Shown here in pieces: positions 1-7,227 of a stretch of 64,000 nt of DNA; the stretch's first letter is position 1; each line of letters opens with the position of its first letter. Location: the NCBI RefSeq assembly GCF_013363975.1, contig NZ_JABWGN010000002.1, forward strand, positions 620,001-684,000. Reading direction: 5' to 3'. Under the pieces are notes generated by a model. That model saw nothing but the letters and a program-made list of their open reading frames with translations, did no database searches and was not told the DNA's origin. Made by a program: the position numbers and the translations under genes. The DNA comes from Nonomuraea montanisoli (GTDB lineage Bacteria > Actinomycetota > Actinomycetes > Streptosporangiales > Streptosporangiaceae).

Positions 1-1331
1 ACGGCGGCGGCGGGGCAGCGGGCCACGGCGGGCGCCAGCGAGGCGGCCGGGTCGGGATCGGCGCCGTGGCCGAGGACGACGTCGAGCAGCGCCACCTCGT
101 CCGGGCCGACGCGGGCGAGCGCGTCCAGGCGCAGCGCCGGGTCGATCATGGGATGGGGACGGCCCCGGGTATAGGCGTCATCACCGAAGTCGACGAACTC
201 CCCGGAACCGGAACCGTGGCGGGCGCCGGGCTCCGCGCCGGGCCCTGCCGCGACGAAGGCGCCAGGCTCCGCGCCGGGCCGCGCCGCGACGATGGCGGCG
301 GCCTCGGCGCACAGGGTCCCGCCCGCGTACAGACCCTTGACCGCGCCCGGCTTCGGGGAGCGGCGCGCGGGAGCGGGCCAGGAGGGCCAGACGGGCACGG
401 GCGCGCCGAGCGTGCGCAGGGCCCGCTCCGCCGCCTCCGTCAGGTCGTCGCGCCCGGTCAGCGCGGGCACGACCGGCGTGCGCAGCGACTCCACCACCTC
501 CTGGACGGCCCGCGCCGCCTCCGGGTCCGGCGGTTTGGACACGAGCACGATCAGCTCGGTCGCCGGGTCCTCGTCGAGCAGCCGCAGCGCCCGCACCGCC
601 GACAGCCCGCCCACCTCGCGCGACAGGTCCCTGCCCCCGACGCCGAGCACGTGACTCACGCCGGCGCCGGCCAGGTCCAGCAGCGAGGTGACCTGCTGCG
701 CCCCGGTGCCGGACGCGGCGACCACGCCCACCGGCCCCGGCCGCAGGACGTTGGCGAAGCCCAGGCCCACCCCGGCGATCACGGCCGTGCCGCAGTCGGG
801 GCCCATGACGAGCACGCCGCGCTCGGCGGCCAGCCGCTTGAGCAGCACCTCCTGCCGCACGGGGACGCCGTCACTGAAGATCATCACGTCGAGGCCCGCC
901 TCGATGGCGTCCACCGCCTCCGGCAGGACGTGCTCGCCGGGCACCGACACCAGCGCCACCCCGGCGTCCTCGCCCGCCCGCGCGGCCGCCGAGCGGGTGG
1001 TGCGCGGGGCCGGCCCCTCCGCCCCGGCCATGCCGTACGAGGACGAGCCGGGTGCGGACGACAGGGCCGCCAGGAGACGGTCCAGCTCCCGCTCGGCCGC
1101 CGCCACGTCCCGGCCGCGCAGCGCGACGAGCAGGTCGGCGGGCCCGGCCGGGGGAGGGGTGAAGCCGAGGTCGCGGGCCATGGCGAGGTTCAGCTCGGTG
1201 GCCATGGCGACCAGGGCCACGTCCATGCCGGGCAGGTCGGACAGGGCCCGGCTGACCCGCATGAGCGCCACGGAGTCGTGGTACACCCCGGCCCGCACCA
1301 GGACCGCCGCCTCACCGGCCGCCGAGCTCAC
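1..1331 (-). CDS. fdrA: FdrA family protein (partial, C-terminus beyond window)
   Basis: About 443 residues are visible; the frame is open to the left edge. The protein resembles FdrA, a duplicated succinyl-CoA-synthetase-like protein. Diagnostic stretches are GPDCGTAVIAGVGLGFANV, VAASGTGAQQV and GVGGRDLSREVGG (CoA-binding/ligase-like core, roughly residues 180-260). E. coli FdrA is about 555 residues, so roughly 110 are missing. E. coli fdrA/ylbE/ylbF have been linked to oxamate transcarbamylase activity in allantoin breakdown; applying that here is inference. The GTG start (complement 1329-1331) overlaps the TGA of the upstream DUF2877 gene by 4 bases, so the two are co-translated. A duplicated PGAEPGA segment near residues 345-365 looks like a slippage insertion. 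Confidence 0.88.
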   Translation of the reverse strand, partial: MSSAAGEAAVLVRAGVYHDSVALMRVSRALSDLPGMDVALVAMATELNLAMARDLGFTPPPAGPADLLVALRGRDVAAAERELDRLLAALSSAPGSSSYGMAGAEGPAPRTTRSAAARAGEDAGVALVSVPGEHVLPEAVDAIEAGLDVMIFSDGVPVRQEVLLKRLAAERGVLVMGPDCGTAVIAGVGLGFANVLRPGPVGVVAASGTGAQQVTSLLDLAGAGVSHVLGVGGRDLSREVGGLSAVRALRLLDEDPATELIVLVSKPPDPEAARAVQEVVESLRTPVVPALTGRDDLTEAAERALRTLGAPVPVWPSWPAPARRSPKPGAVKGLYAGGTLCAEAAAIVAARPGAEPGAFVAAGPGAEPGARHGSGSGEFVDFGDDAYTRGRPHPMIDPALRLDALARVGPDEVALLDVVLGHGADPDPAASLAPAVARCPAAA

Positions 1332-2206
1332 GTGTAGTCCCCTGACGAGGAGGGGGAGCCCTGGGAACAGAAGGCGAGGACGGAGCGGACGCCGATCCCG
1401 ATCCCCTGGGCGAGGTCCGACCCCGACGTGTGGCCGAGGCCGTGCAGGCGGCGCAGGGCCGGCTCCACCGGCCCCCGGCCCGCCAGGGCCCGCAGCACCG
1501 CGGCCACCTCGGGGCTCGCCTGTCCCAGCGCCGCGCAGTGCAGCAGCGTCGCCGACAGGGGCGTGGTGCGCGTGCGCGCGTCGTAGGTGACCGTGGCCGC
1601 GAGCCAGTCCGCCAGCCACACCGCCCGGCCGGCGCCCGTGGCCGCGCCGAGCAGCCGCAACGTCACCATCAGCCCGGCCAGCACGTCGTCCCCGCTGGGC
1701 GTCAGCCCCGGGCCGAGCCCGACCAGCCGCTCGGCCGCCGTCAGCACGTCCAGCAGCCTCCCGCTCGCGCACCCGGAGGCCAGCAGCTCCACGGCGGGCT
1801 CGCCGGCCAGCGCGGGCTCCCCGGGCGTCAGGCCGGCCGCGGCCTCCCGCAGCCCGGCCGGGTCCGCCTCGCCCAGCGGCGGCGCCGGATCCCACCAGCG
1901 CGACGCGCGCAGGCTCAGCCGTCCCAGCCGCACCGCGCCGTCGCCCACGGACGCCTCGTGACCCACCGTGAGCCGCGGCGGCTCGCCGGCGAGCAGCACC
2001 GCGTTCGGCAGCCGGGTCGCGCCCGGCGCGAGCAGCGCGATGACCGACGGCTCCCGGTCCGTCCTGACCTGGAGGTAGGCCCCGGCGGGGAAGGCGGCGA
2101 GCACGCGGGCCGCGCGGCGCGGCGCGTCGAGCAGCGGCCGGACCGCAGTGCTCGCGGCACCGGTCGCGTGGACGTGCGGCCGCCTCGCGCGTGTACCGAC
2201 GGTCAC
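1328..2206 (-). CDS. DUF2877 domain protein (AllH/YlbF-like)
   Basis: A 292-residue soluble protein. The C-terminal half carries the family signature GLGPGLTPSGDDVLAGLM (near residues 165-185) followed by a His/Ser-containing segment, as in DUF2877 proteins encoded next to fdrA. E. coli YlbF (AllH) belongs to this family and works with FdrA and a DUF1116 protein in oxamate/carbamoyl phosphate metabolism; the DUF1116 partner is not in the window and would be expected past the left edge. The GTG start at 2206 has a good GAGGAGG ribosome site 4 bases upstream. It is transcribed divergently from pucR, which probably controls it. Confidence 0.85.
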   Translation of the reverse strand: MTVGTRARRPHVHATGAASTAVRPLLDAPRRAARVLAAFPAGAYLQVRTDREPSVIALLAPGATRLPNAVLLAGEPPRLTVGHEASVGDGAVRLGRLSLRASRWWDPAPPLGEADPAGLREAAAGLTPGEPALAGEPAVELLASGCASGRLLDVLTAAERLVGLGPGLTPSGDDVLAGLMVTLRLLGAATGAGRAVWLADWLAATVTYDARTRTTPLSATLLHCAALGQASPEVAAVLRALAGRGPVEPALRRLHGLGHTSGSDLAQGIGIGVRSVLAFCSQGSPSSSGDYT

Positions 2207-2337
2207 CGGACCTCCTCACCGCCTCTGGGCCTTGACGGTAGAACGACCGTTCAATCACCCCGTACGGAGAAATTTGCCAACAGTGCGCGAGAAGGTTGGC
2301 TCTTCCTGACAGACGCGTCCCGGGTAACAATCACCCC
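2207..2337. promoter_or_regulatory. Divergent pucR / DUF2877-fdrA control region
   Basis: This 131-base gap between divergent genes holds two inverted repeats: GAACG-AC-CGTTC at 2241-2252, just after a TTGACG hexamer (2232-2237) that could be a -35 element, and GCCAAC/GTTGGC at 2276-2281 and 2295-2300. Either could be an operator for the adjacent PucR regulator. The assignment is by position only; I could not place a convincing -10. Confidence 0.45.
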
Positions 2338-3960
2338 ATGGAACCCCCCGTCCGCCCGGCCAGCACGGGAACGATCATCCATGGTCTGTCGGTCGGGGAG
2401 GTGCTCGGCGTCTCGACGCTCGCCCAAGCCCGGCTGATCGCGGGCAGGAGCGGCCTCGGCCGGATCGTGCAACGCCTGAACGTCATGGAGGTGCCCGACG
2501 TCCTGGCCTGGGTCAAGCCGCACGAACTGCTCCTCACCACCGGCTACCCGCTGCGCAACACCCCCCAGTCGCTCGGCCGGCTGGTCGCCGACCTCGACGA
2601 GCGCGGGCTGTCGGCGCTGGCCATCAAGCTCGGCCGGTACGTGGACGAGCTGCCGGACGAGATGGTGGAGCAGGCGGACCGGCTGGGGTTCCCGCTGATC
2701 CAGCTCCCCGACGACGTCGGCTTCGACGACATCCTCAACCAGGTGCTGACCGACATCCTCAACCGGCAGGCGGCCGTGCTCGCGCGCGGCGAGGAGGCGC
2801 ACCGGGCGCTGGTCCAGGTGGTGCTGGCCGGCGGCGGGCTCGACGAGGTGACCGAGGGGGTGGCGGGGCTGCTCGACGTGGCCGTGGCGGCGGTCGACGG
2901 CGCCGGTCGCGTGCTCGCGACGGCCGGGCCGCCGGGCGACGTGACGGTCCTGCGCGACTCGATCGCCTCCGACGGTCCCGCCGTCCCGCCCCAGGCCGTC
3001 CCGCCGGCGAACGCGCAGGCCGGGGGGCGGGACTTCGTGTCGGTGCCCGTCGTCGCCGGCGGCCACCACCACGGCCGCATCGTCGCCTACAGCCCGTCGA
3101 GCGCCATCCGCGACACCGACGTCGGCATCCTGGAGCGCGCCGCGACCGTCGCCGCGCTCGTCGTCACCCGCCAGGAGGCGGTCAACGCCGTCGAGAGCAA
3201 GTACCGCGCCGACTTCCTGCGCGACGTCCTCACCGGCCGCGCCGGCACGGCCGAGCGGGTCGCCGCGCGCGCCCGGGCGTTCGGCTGGGACCTCGAACGG
3301 CCGGTCACCGTGCTGGTGGCCGAGCTCGACCCCGACAGCGACGAGCGCACCGCCCAGGACCGCCTGGTCACGAGCTGGACCGCGGCGACGCGCCGCCACG
3401 ACGCGCACGGCGCGGTCGCCGGGTTCTCCCACGAGGTGGTCGCCGTGCTCGACGCCAGGGTGGACGCGGCCCGGGTCGCCAAGGACGCCGCCTCGGCCTT
3501 CTCCGACACGCCGCCGGCCACGTTCTCCACCGGCACCTCCCGGCCGTCGCCGGGCGTCGCGGCGCTGCCCGAGGCGTACGCGCAGGCCCTGAAGGCGGCG
3601 CGCGTCGGCCGCCAGCTCCACGGGCCGGGCGCGGTCGCCCACTTCGACCAGCTCGGCGTCTACCGGCTGCTGTCGCTGGTGAACGACACGGCGGAGCTGC
3701 ACGCGTTCGTCCGCGAGACGCTGGGGCCGCTGGCCACCGACGACGACGCCGAGAACGCCGACCTGCGGCGCACGCTCCAGGTGCTCCTGGAGACCAACCT
3801 CAACGTGGCCGAGACGGCGCGGCGGCTGCACTTCCACTACAACACGCTGCGCTACCGCATCGGCAAGCTGGAGCGCCTGCTGGGCAACTTCACCGACGAC
3901 CCGCACCTGCGGCTCAACCTCACGCTGGCGCTGCACGTCCTGCGGATGCGCGGCATCTAG
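2338..3960 (+). CDS. pucR: PucR family transcriptional regulator
   Basis: A 540-residue regulator. The N-terminal PucR ligand domain begins with GLSVGEVL and contains RLNVMEVPDVLAWVKPHELL; a GGDEF-like middle follows; the C-terminal HTH_30 domain has the family hallmark TNLNVAETARRLHFHYNTL near residues 475-495. PucR proteins activate purine or ureide catabolism genes in response to pathway intermediates. The ATG at 2338 is preferred over an upstream in-frame TTG because the conserved domain starts soon after it. Its location between fdrA/DUF2877 (divergent) and the permease/Mo-hydroxylase genes (same strand) makes it the likely local regulator of both arms. Confidence 0.92.
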   Translation: MEPPVRPASTGTIIHGLSVGEVLGVSTLAQARLIAGRSGLGRIVQRLNVMEVPDVLAWVKPHELLLTTGYPLRNTPQSLGRLVADLDERGLSALAIKLGRYVDELPDEMVEQADRLGFPLIQLPDDVGFDDILNQVLTDILNRQAAVLARGEEAHRALVQVVLAGGGLDEVTEGVAGLLDVAVAAVDGAGRVLATAGPPGDVTVLRDSIASDGPAVPPQAVPPANAQAGGRDFVSVPVVAGGHHHGRIVAYSPSSAIRDTDVGILERAATVAALVVTRQEAVNAVESKYRADFLRDVLTGRAGTAERVAARARAFGWDLERPVTVLVAELDPDSDERTAQDRLVTSWTAATRRHDAHGAVAGFSHEVVAVLDARVDAARVAKDAASAFSDTPPATFSTGTSRPSPGVAALPEAYAQALKAARVGRQLHGPGAVAHFDQLGVYRLLSLVNDTAELHAFVRETLGPLATDDDAENADLRRTLQVLLETNLNVAETARRLHFHYNTLRYRIGKLERLLGNFTDDPHLRLNLTLALHVLRMRGI

Positions 3961-3971
3961 GCTTGGGTGTC

Positions 3972-4175
3972 GTGGAATTCGAACTGCGCTCCGACTACAT
4001 CCCGCTGTGCGACCTGCTGAAGTACTGCGGGATCACCGAGACGGGCGGCATGGCCAAGCACCTGGTGGCCGAGGGCATGGTGCTGGTGGACGGCGAGGTG
4101 GAGCTGCGCAAGACCGCCAAGATCCGCTCGGGCCAGGTGGTCAGCGGCGAGGGCTTCAGCATCCAGGTGCGCTGA
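3972..4175 (+). CDS. S4-domain RNA-binding protein (YbcJ/YaaA-like)
   Basis: A 67-residue protein made almost entirely of one S4 RNA-binding fold: LCDLLKYCGI then GGMAKHLVAEG, VLVDGEVELRKTAKIRSGQVV. Small stand-alone S4 proteins (YbcJ, YaaA types) associate with ribosomal or structured RNA. I take the GTG at 3972, 11 bases after the pucR stop; an in-frame TTG lies at 3963. Its position directly behind pucR suggests co-transcription, but a functional link with purine metabolism is not evident. Confidence 0.8.
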   Translation: MEFELRSDYIPLCDLLKYCGITETGGMAKHLVAEGMVLVDGEVELRKTAKIRSGQVVSGEGFSIQVR

Positions 4176-4329
4176 ACGGCGCCGCCCGCCGCCCTGCTCC
4201 TCACGGGAACCGGCCTCGCCGTTCAGGTGCGACGGCGTGAGTGCGGGGAATGCTGGTGCTGGACGTGAAATTGGCAGATCATGCCCGTGTGCGGCCGCTG
4301 CCCGACGGCCCGGCTGAAGAGGGGCTTTC

Positions 4330-5715
4330 ATGGTTTTTGGCTGGACCAGACACGGTGACGGCAAGCATCTGGCTCCCGGCGAGGTGGTCAGGCCGGACGA
4401 ACGGCTGACCTGGCCGCGCATGATCGGCTTCGGCGCCCAGCACGTCGTGGCCATGTTCGGCGCCACCTTCGTCTTCCCCCTGGTCATGGGGCTCGACCCG
4501 AACATCGCGATCATGATGTCCGGCGTCGCGACGATCCTGTTCCTGCTGATCGTCAAGGGGCGCATCCCCAGCTATCTCGGCACCAGCGCCTCGTTCGTGG
4601 GCGGCGTGCTCGCGATCCGCGCGGTCGCCGGCGGCGACACGGCCGGGGCCGACGCCGTCGTCACCGGCGCCATCCTCGTCGCGGGCCTCGTGCTGGCCCT
4701 GGCCGGGCTCGCGGTGTCCTTCCTCGGCGTCCAGATCATCCACAAGATCTTCCCGCCCGTCGTCACCGGCGGCGTCGTCATGCTCATCGGGTTCGGGCTG
4801 GCGTACGTGGTGGCCGACGTGTACTGGCCGCAGGACCAGTGGATGGCGCTGGTCACGATGCTGGTGACGTTCGTGCTCGTGGTGGCGTTCAAGGGGTTCG
4901 TCGGCCGGATCGGCATCCTCATCGGCCTGGTGGCCGGGTTCGTGCTGTCGTGGGCGGCCGACAAGGTGTTCGGCCGGGTGCCCGCCTACACCGACGGCGC
5001 GCTCACCATCGCCCCCCACTACCGGGTGGACCTCGGCAAGGTCGCCTCGGCCCCGTGGGTCGGGCTGCCGGACTTCCACCTGCCCGACGTCCGCTTCTCC
5101 GCCGTGCTCCTCGTGCTGCCCGCGGTCATCGCGCTGATCGCCGAGAACATCGGCCACGTCAAGGCCGTCGGCGAGATGACCGGCGCCGACGTCGACCCGT
5201 ACGTGGGCCGGGCCATCGCCGCCGACGGCGTGGCCACCGCGGTCGCCAGCGCGGTCGGCGGCTCGCCCACCACCACCTACGCCGAGAACATCGGCGTCAT
5301 GGCCGCCACCAAGGTCTACTCCACGGCCGCCTACTACATCGCCGGCCTCATCGCGATCCTGTTCGGGCTGAGCCCGAAGTTCGGGGCGCTGGTGTCGGCC
5401 ACGCCGTCCGGCGTGCTGGGCGGCGTCACCGTCATCCTGTACGGCATGATCGGGCTCCTCGGCGCCAAGATCTGGGTCGAGAACCGGGTCGACTTCGCCG
5501 ATCCGCTCAACATGGTGCCCATCGGCGCCGGCATCATCCTGGCGGTGGGGCCGGTGAAGTTCCTGATCAGCTCGGACTTCCGGCTGGAGGGCATCGCGCT
5601 CGGCACCATCGTGCTGGTGGCCGGGTACCACCTGCTGCGGGTGATCTCCGGCCGCCCGGTGCCCGTGCCGGAGCGGGCCGGCACGGCCGGCGACGAGGGG
5701 AGGGACGCCGGGTGA
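4330..5715 (+). CDS. NCS2 family nucleobase permease (uracil/xanthine type)
   Basis: A 461-residue integral membrane protein, normal length for the NAT/NCS2 family, with about 12-14 hydrophobic helices. Key motifs: AQHVVAMF in TM1, AENIGHV (substrate-contact Glu of TM8), and GGSPTTTYAENIGVMAATK, which contains the NAT signature ENxGxxxxTK. The GSPTTTYAENIGV form is more like uracil permeases (UraA) than fungal/bacterial xanthine carriers, so substrate cannot be fixed. Its GTGA overlap with the FAD subunit gene shows it is part of the Mo-hydroxylase operon and probably imports that enzyme's substrate. An AAGAGGGG ribosome site precedes the ATG. Confidence 0.9.
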   Translation: MVFGWTRHGDGKHLAPGEVVRPDERLTWPRMIGFGAQHVVAMFGATFVFPLVMGLDPNIAIMMSGVATILFLLIVKGRIPSYLGTSASFVGGVLAIRAVAGGDTAGADAVVTGAILVAGLVLALAGLAVSFLGVQIIHKIFPPVVTGGVVMLIGFGLAYVVADVYWPQDQWMALVTMLVTFVLVVAFKGFVGRIGILIGLVAGFVLSWAADKVFGRVPAYTDGALTIAPHYRVDLGKVASAPWVGLPDFHLPDVRFSAVLLVLPAVIALIAENIGHVKAVGEMTGADVDPYVGRAIAADGVATAVASAVGGSPTTTYAENIGVMAATKVYSTAAYYIAGLIAILFGLSPKFGALVSATPSGVLGGVTVILYGMIGLLGAKIWVENRVDFADPLNMVPIGAGIILAVGPVKFLISSDFRLEGIALGTIVLVAGYHLLRVISGRPVPVPERAGTAGDEGRDAG

Positions 5716-6647
5716 AGCCGCCGCCGTTCACCTACCACGCCCCCCGCGACCTGCGCGAGGCGCTCGACCTGCTGGCCGAGGTGGACGGCAAGGTGCTCGC
5801 CGGAGGCCAGAGCCTGATCCCGCTGCTCAACATGCGGCTGGCCGCCCCCGCCCACGTCGTCGACGTCAACCGCCTGCCGGGCCTGTCCGGGATCGAGGCG
5901 GGCCCCGGGGGCGTGACCGTCGGCGCGCTGGCGCGGCAGGCGGAGGTGGCGCGCGCCGGCGTCCACCCGCTGCTCGGGCAGGCGCTGCGGCTCGTCGCCC
6001 ACCCGGTCATCCGCAACCGCGGCACGGTCGTGGGCAGCCTCGTCCACGCCGACCCGGCCGCCGAGCTGCCGGCCGTGCTGGCGGTGCTGGGCGGCTCGGT
6101 CCGGCTGGCCCGCCGCGCCCCCGGCGGCTCCTCGGGCCCGGCCGCCGGGCGAGGCGGCTCCCCGAGCCCGGGGGCCGTGCCAGGCGGCTCCCCGGGCCCG
6201 GTCGTGCGGGAGGTGGCGGCGGACGCGTTCTTCGCCGGGCCGCTGGAGTCGGCCGCCGAGCCGGGGGAGCTGGCCGTGTCGGCGTTCTTCCCGGCGCTGC
6301 CCCCGAGGTCCGGATCGGCGTTCGAGGAGCTGGCCCGGCGGCACGGCGACTACGCGCTGGCCGGCGTCTGCGCCGTCGTGACGCTGGACGAGGACCTGCA
6401 CGTCGCCGCGGCCCGCGTCGCCTGCGTGGGCGTCGGCCCGGTGCCGGTCGTGGCCGACGTGAGCGAGGCGTGCGGGCGCCGGCCCGCCGCCACGGTCCCG
6501 TGGGAGGCGGTCGTCGCCGCCGTCCGGCGGGCCGTGGAGCCGGAGGACGACATCCACGCGAGCGCCGCGTACCGGCTGCACCTGGTGGGGGTCCTCGCCG
6601 AGCGGGCGCTGAGGGAGGCGGCGGCCCGCGCGGCCGCCCCGCCGTGA
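5712..6647 (+). CDS. Xanthine dehydrogenase-type FAD-binding subunit
   Basis: A 311-residue medium subunit of a molybdenum hydroxylase. The FAD-binding motifs AGGQSLIPLLNMRLA (residues ~34-48) and NRGTVVGSLVHADPAAELPA (~98-117) match CoxM/XdhB proteins; a CO_deh_flav_C domain follows. It would pass electrons from the 2Fe-2S subunit to the acceptor through FAD. Between these domains (residues ~137-165) sits a Gly/Ser/Pro-rich insertion made of three GGS(S/P)xP repeats that is not part of the normal fold. The GTG start overlaps the permease stop by 4 bases. Confidence 0.92.
   Translation: MKPPPFTYHAPRDLREALDLLAEVDGKVLAGGQSLIPLLNMRLAAPAHVVDVNRLPGLSGIEAGPGGVTVGALARQAEVARAGVHPLLGQALRLVAHPVIRNRGTVVGSLVHADPAAELPAVLAVLGGSVRLARRAPGGSSGPAAGRGGSPSPGAVPGGSPGPVVREVAADAFFAGPLESAAEPGELAVSAFFPALPPRSGSAFEELARRHGDYALAGVCAVVTLDEDLHVAAARVACVGVGPVPVVADVSEACGRRPAATVPWEAVVAAVRRAVEPEDDIHASAAYRLHLVGVLAERALREAAARAAAPP
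6120..6206 (+). repeat. In-frame tandem repeat in FAD subunit gene
   Basis: Three imperfect copies of a roughly 30-base unit centred on GGCGGCTCCCCGGGCCCGG encode a Gly-Ser-Pro linker in the FAD subunit. The reading frame is kept. Confidence 0.7.
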
Positions 6648-6726
6648 CGGACCGGCGGACCAGGCAGCACCGACAGCACGGACGGCTCGACGGTGAGCGC
6701 GTCGCGAGGCGCGGGTGAGGAGAGCG

Positions 6727-7227
6727 GTGGAGCACGAGATCACGCTGGTCGTGAACGGCACCGCCCGCCGGGCGCGGGTGCCGGGGCGGCGGCTGCTGTC
6801 CGACTGCCTGCGCCACGACCTGGGCCTGACCGGCACCCACGTCGGCTGCGAGCACGGCGTCTGCGGCTGCTGCACGGTCCTGCTCGACGGCGAGCCGGTG
6901 CGCTCCTGCCTGACGCTCGCGGTGACGGTGGACGGCCGGGAGATCACCACGGTCGAGGGGCTGGCCGGGCCGGAGGGGCTGTCGCCGGTGCAGCGGGCGT
7001 TCGAGGAGTGCCACGCCCTGCAGTGCGGCTTCTGCACGCCGGGCTTCCTCTGCACGGTCACCGCGCTGCTGCGCGACAACCCCGCCCCGGCCGAGGACGA
7101 GGTGCTGGAGGGCATCTCCGGCAACCTGTGCCGCTGCACCGGCTACCAGAACATCGTCAAGGCCGTCCACCGCGCCGCCGAGCTGCTCGCCGAGGAGCGG
7201 CAGCCGTCCACCGGGGAGGCGCCGTGA
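6727..7227 (+). CDS. Xanthine dehydrogenase-type 2Fe-2S subunit
   Basis: A 166-residue small subunit. It has the plant-ferredoxin-like cluster motif CEHGVCGCC with a distal Cys (RSCL) and the second cluster's CGFCTPGF and CRCTGY motifs, the standard arrangement of CoxS/XdhC-type proteins. It relays electrons from molybdopterin to FAD. I choose the GTG at 6727, preceded by AGGAGA; an in-frame GTG at 6715 would add four residues. The gap of about 80 bases from the FAD gene is unusually long for this operon. The stop overlaps the next gene's GTG. Confidence 0.93.
   Translation: MEHEITLVVNGTARRARVPGRRLLSDCLRHDLGLTGTHVGCEHGVCGCCTVLLDGEPVRSCLTLAVTVDGREITTVEGLAGPEGLSPVQRAFEECHALQCGFCTPGFLCTVTALLRDNPAPAEDEVLEGISGNLCRCTGYQNIVKAVHRAAELLAEERQPSTGEAP

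Noticed and set aside
4174..4224. GAACGGC/GCCGTTC inverted repeat as a terminator after the S4 gene
   Set aside because: The loop is about 37 bases and the stem overlaps the stop region; too weak to call.
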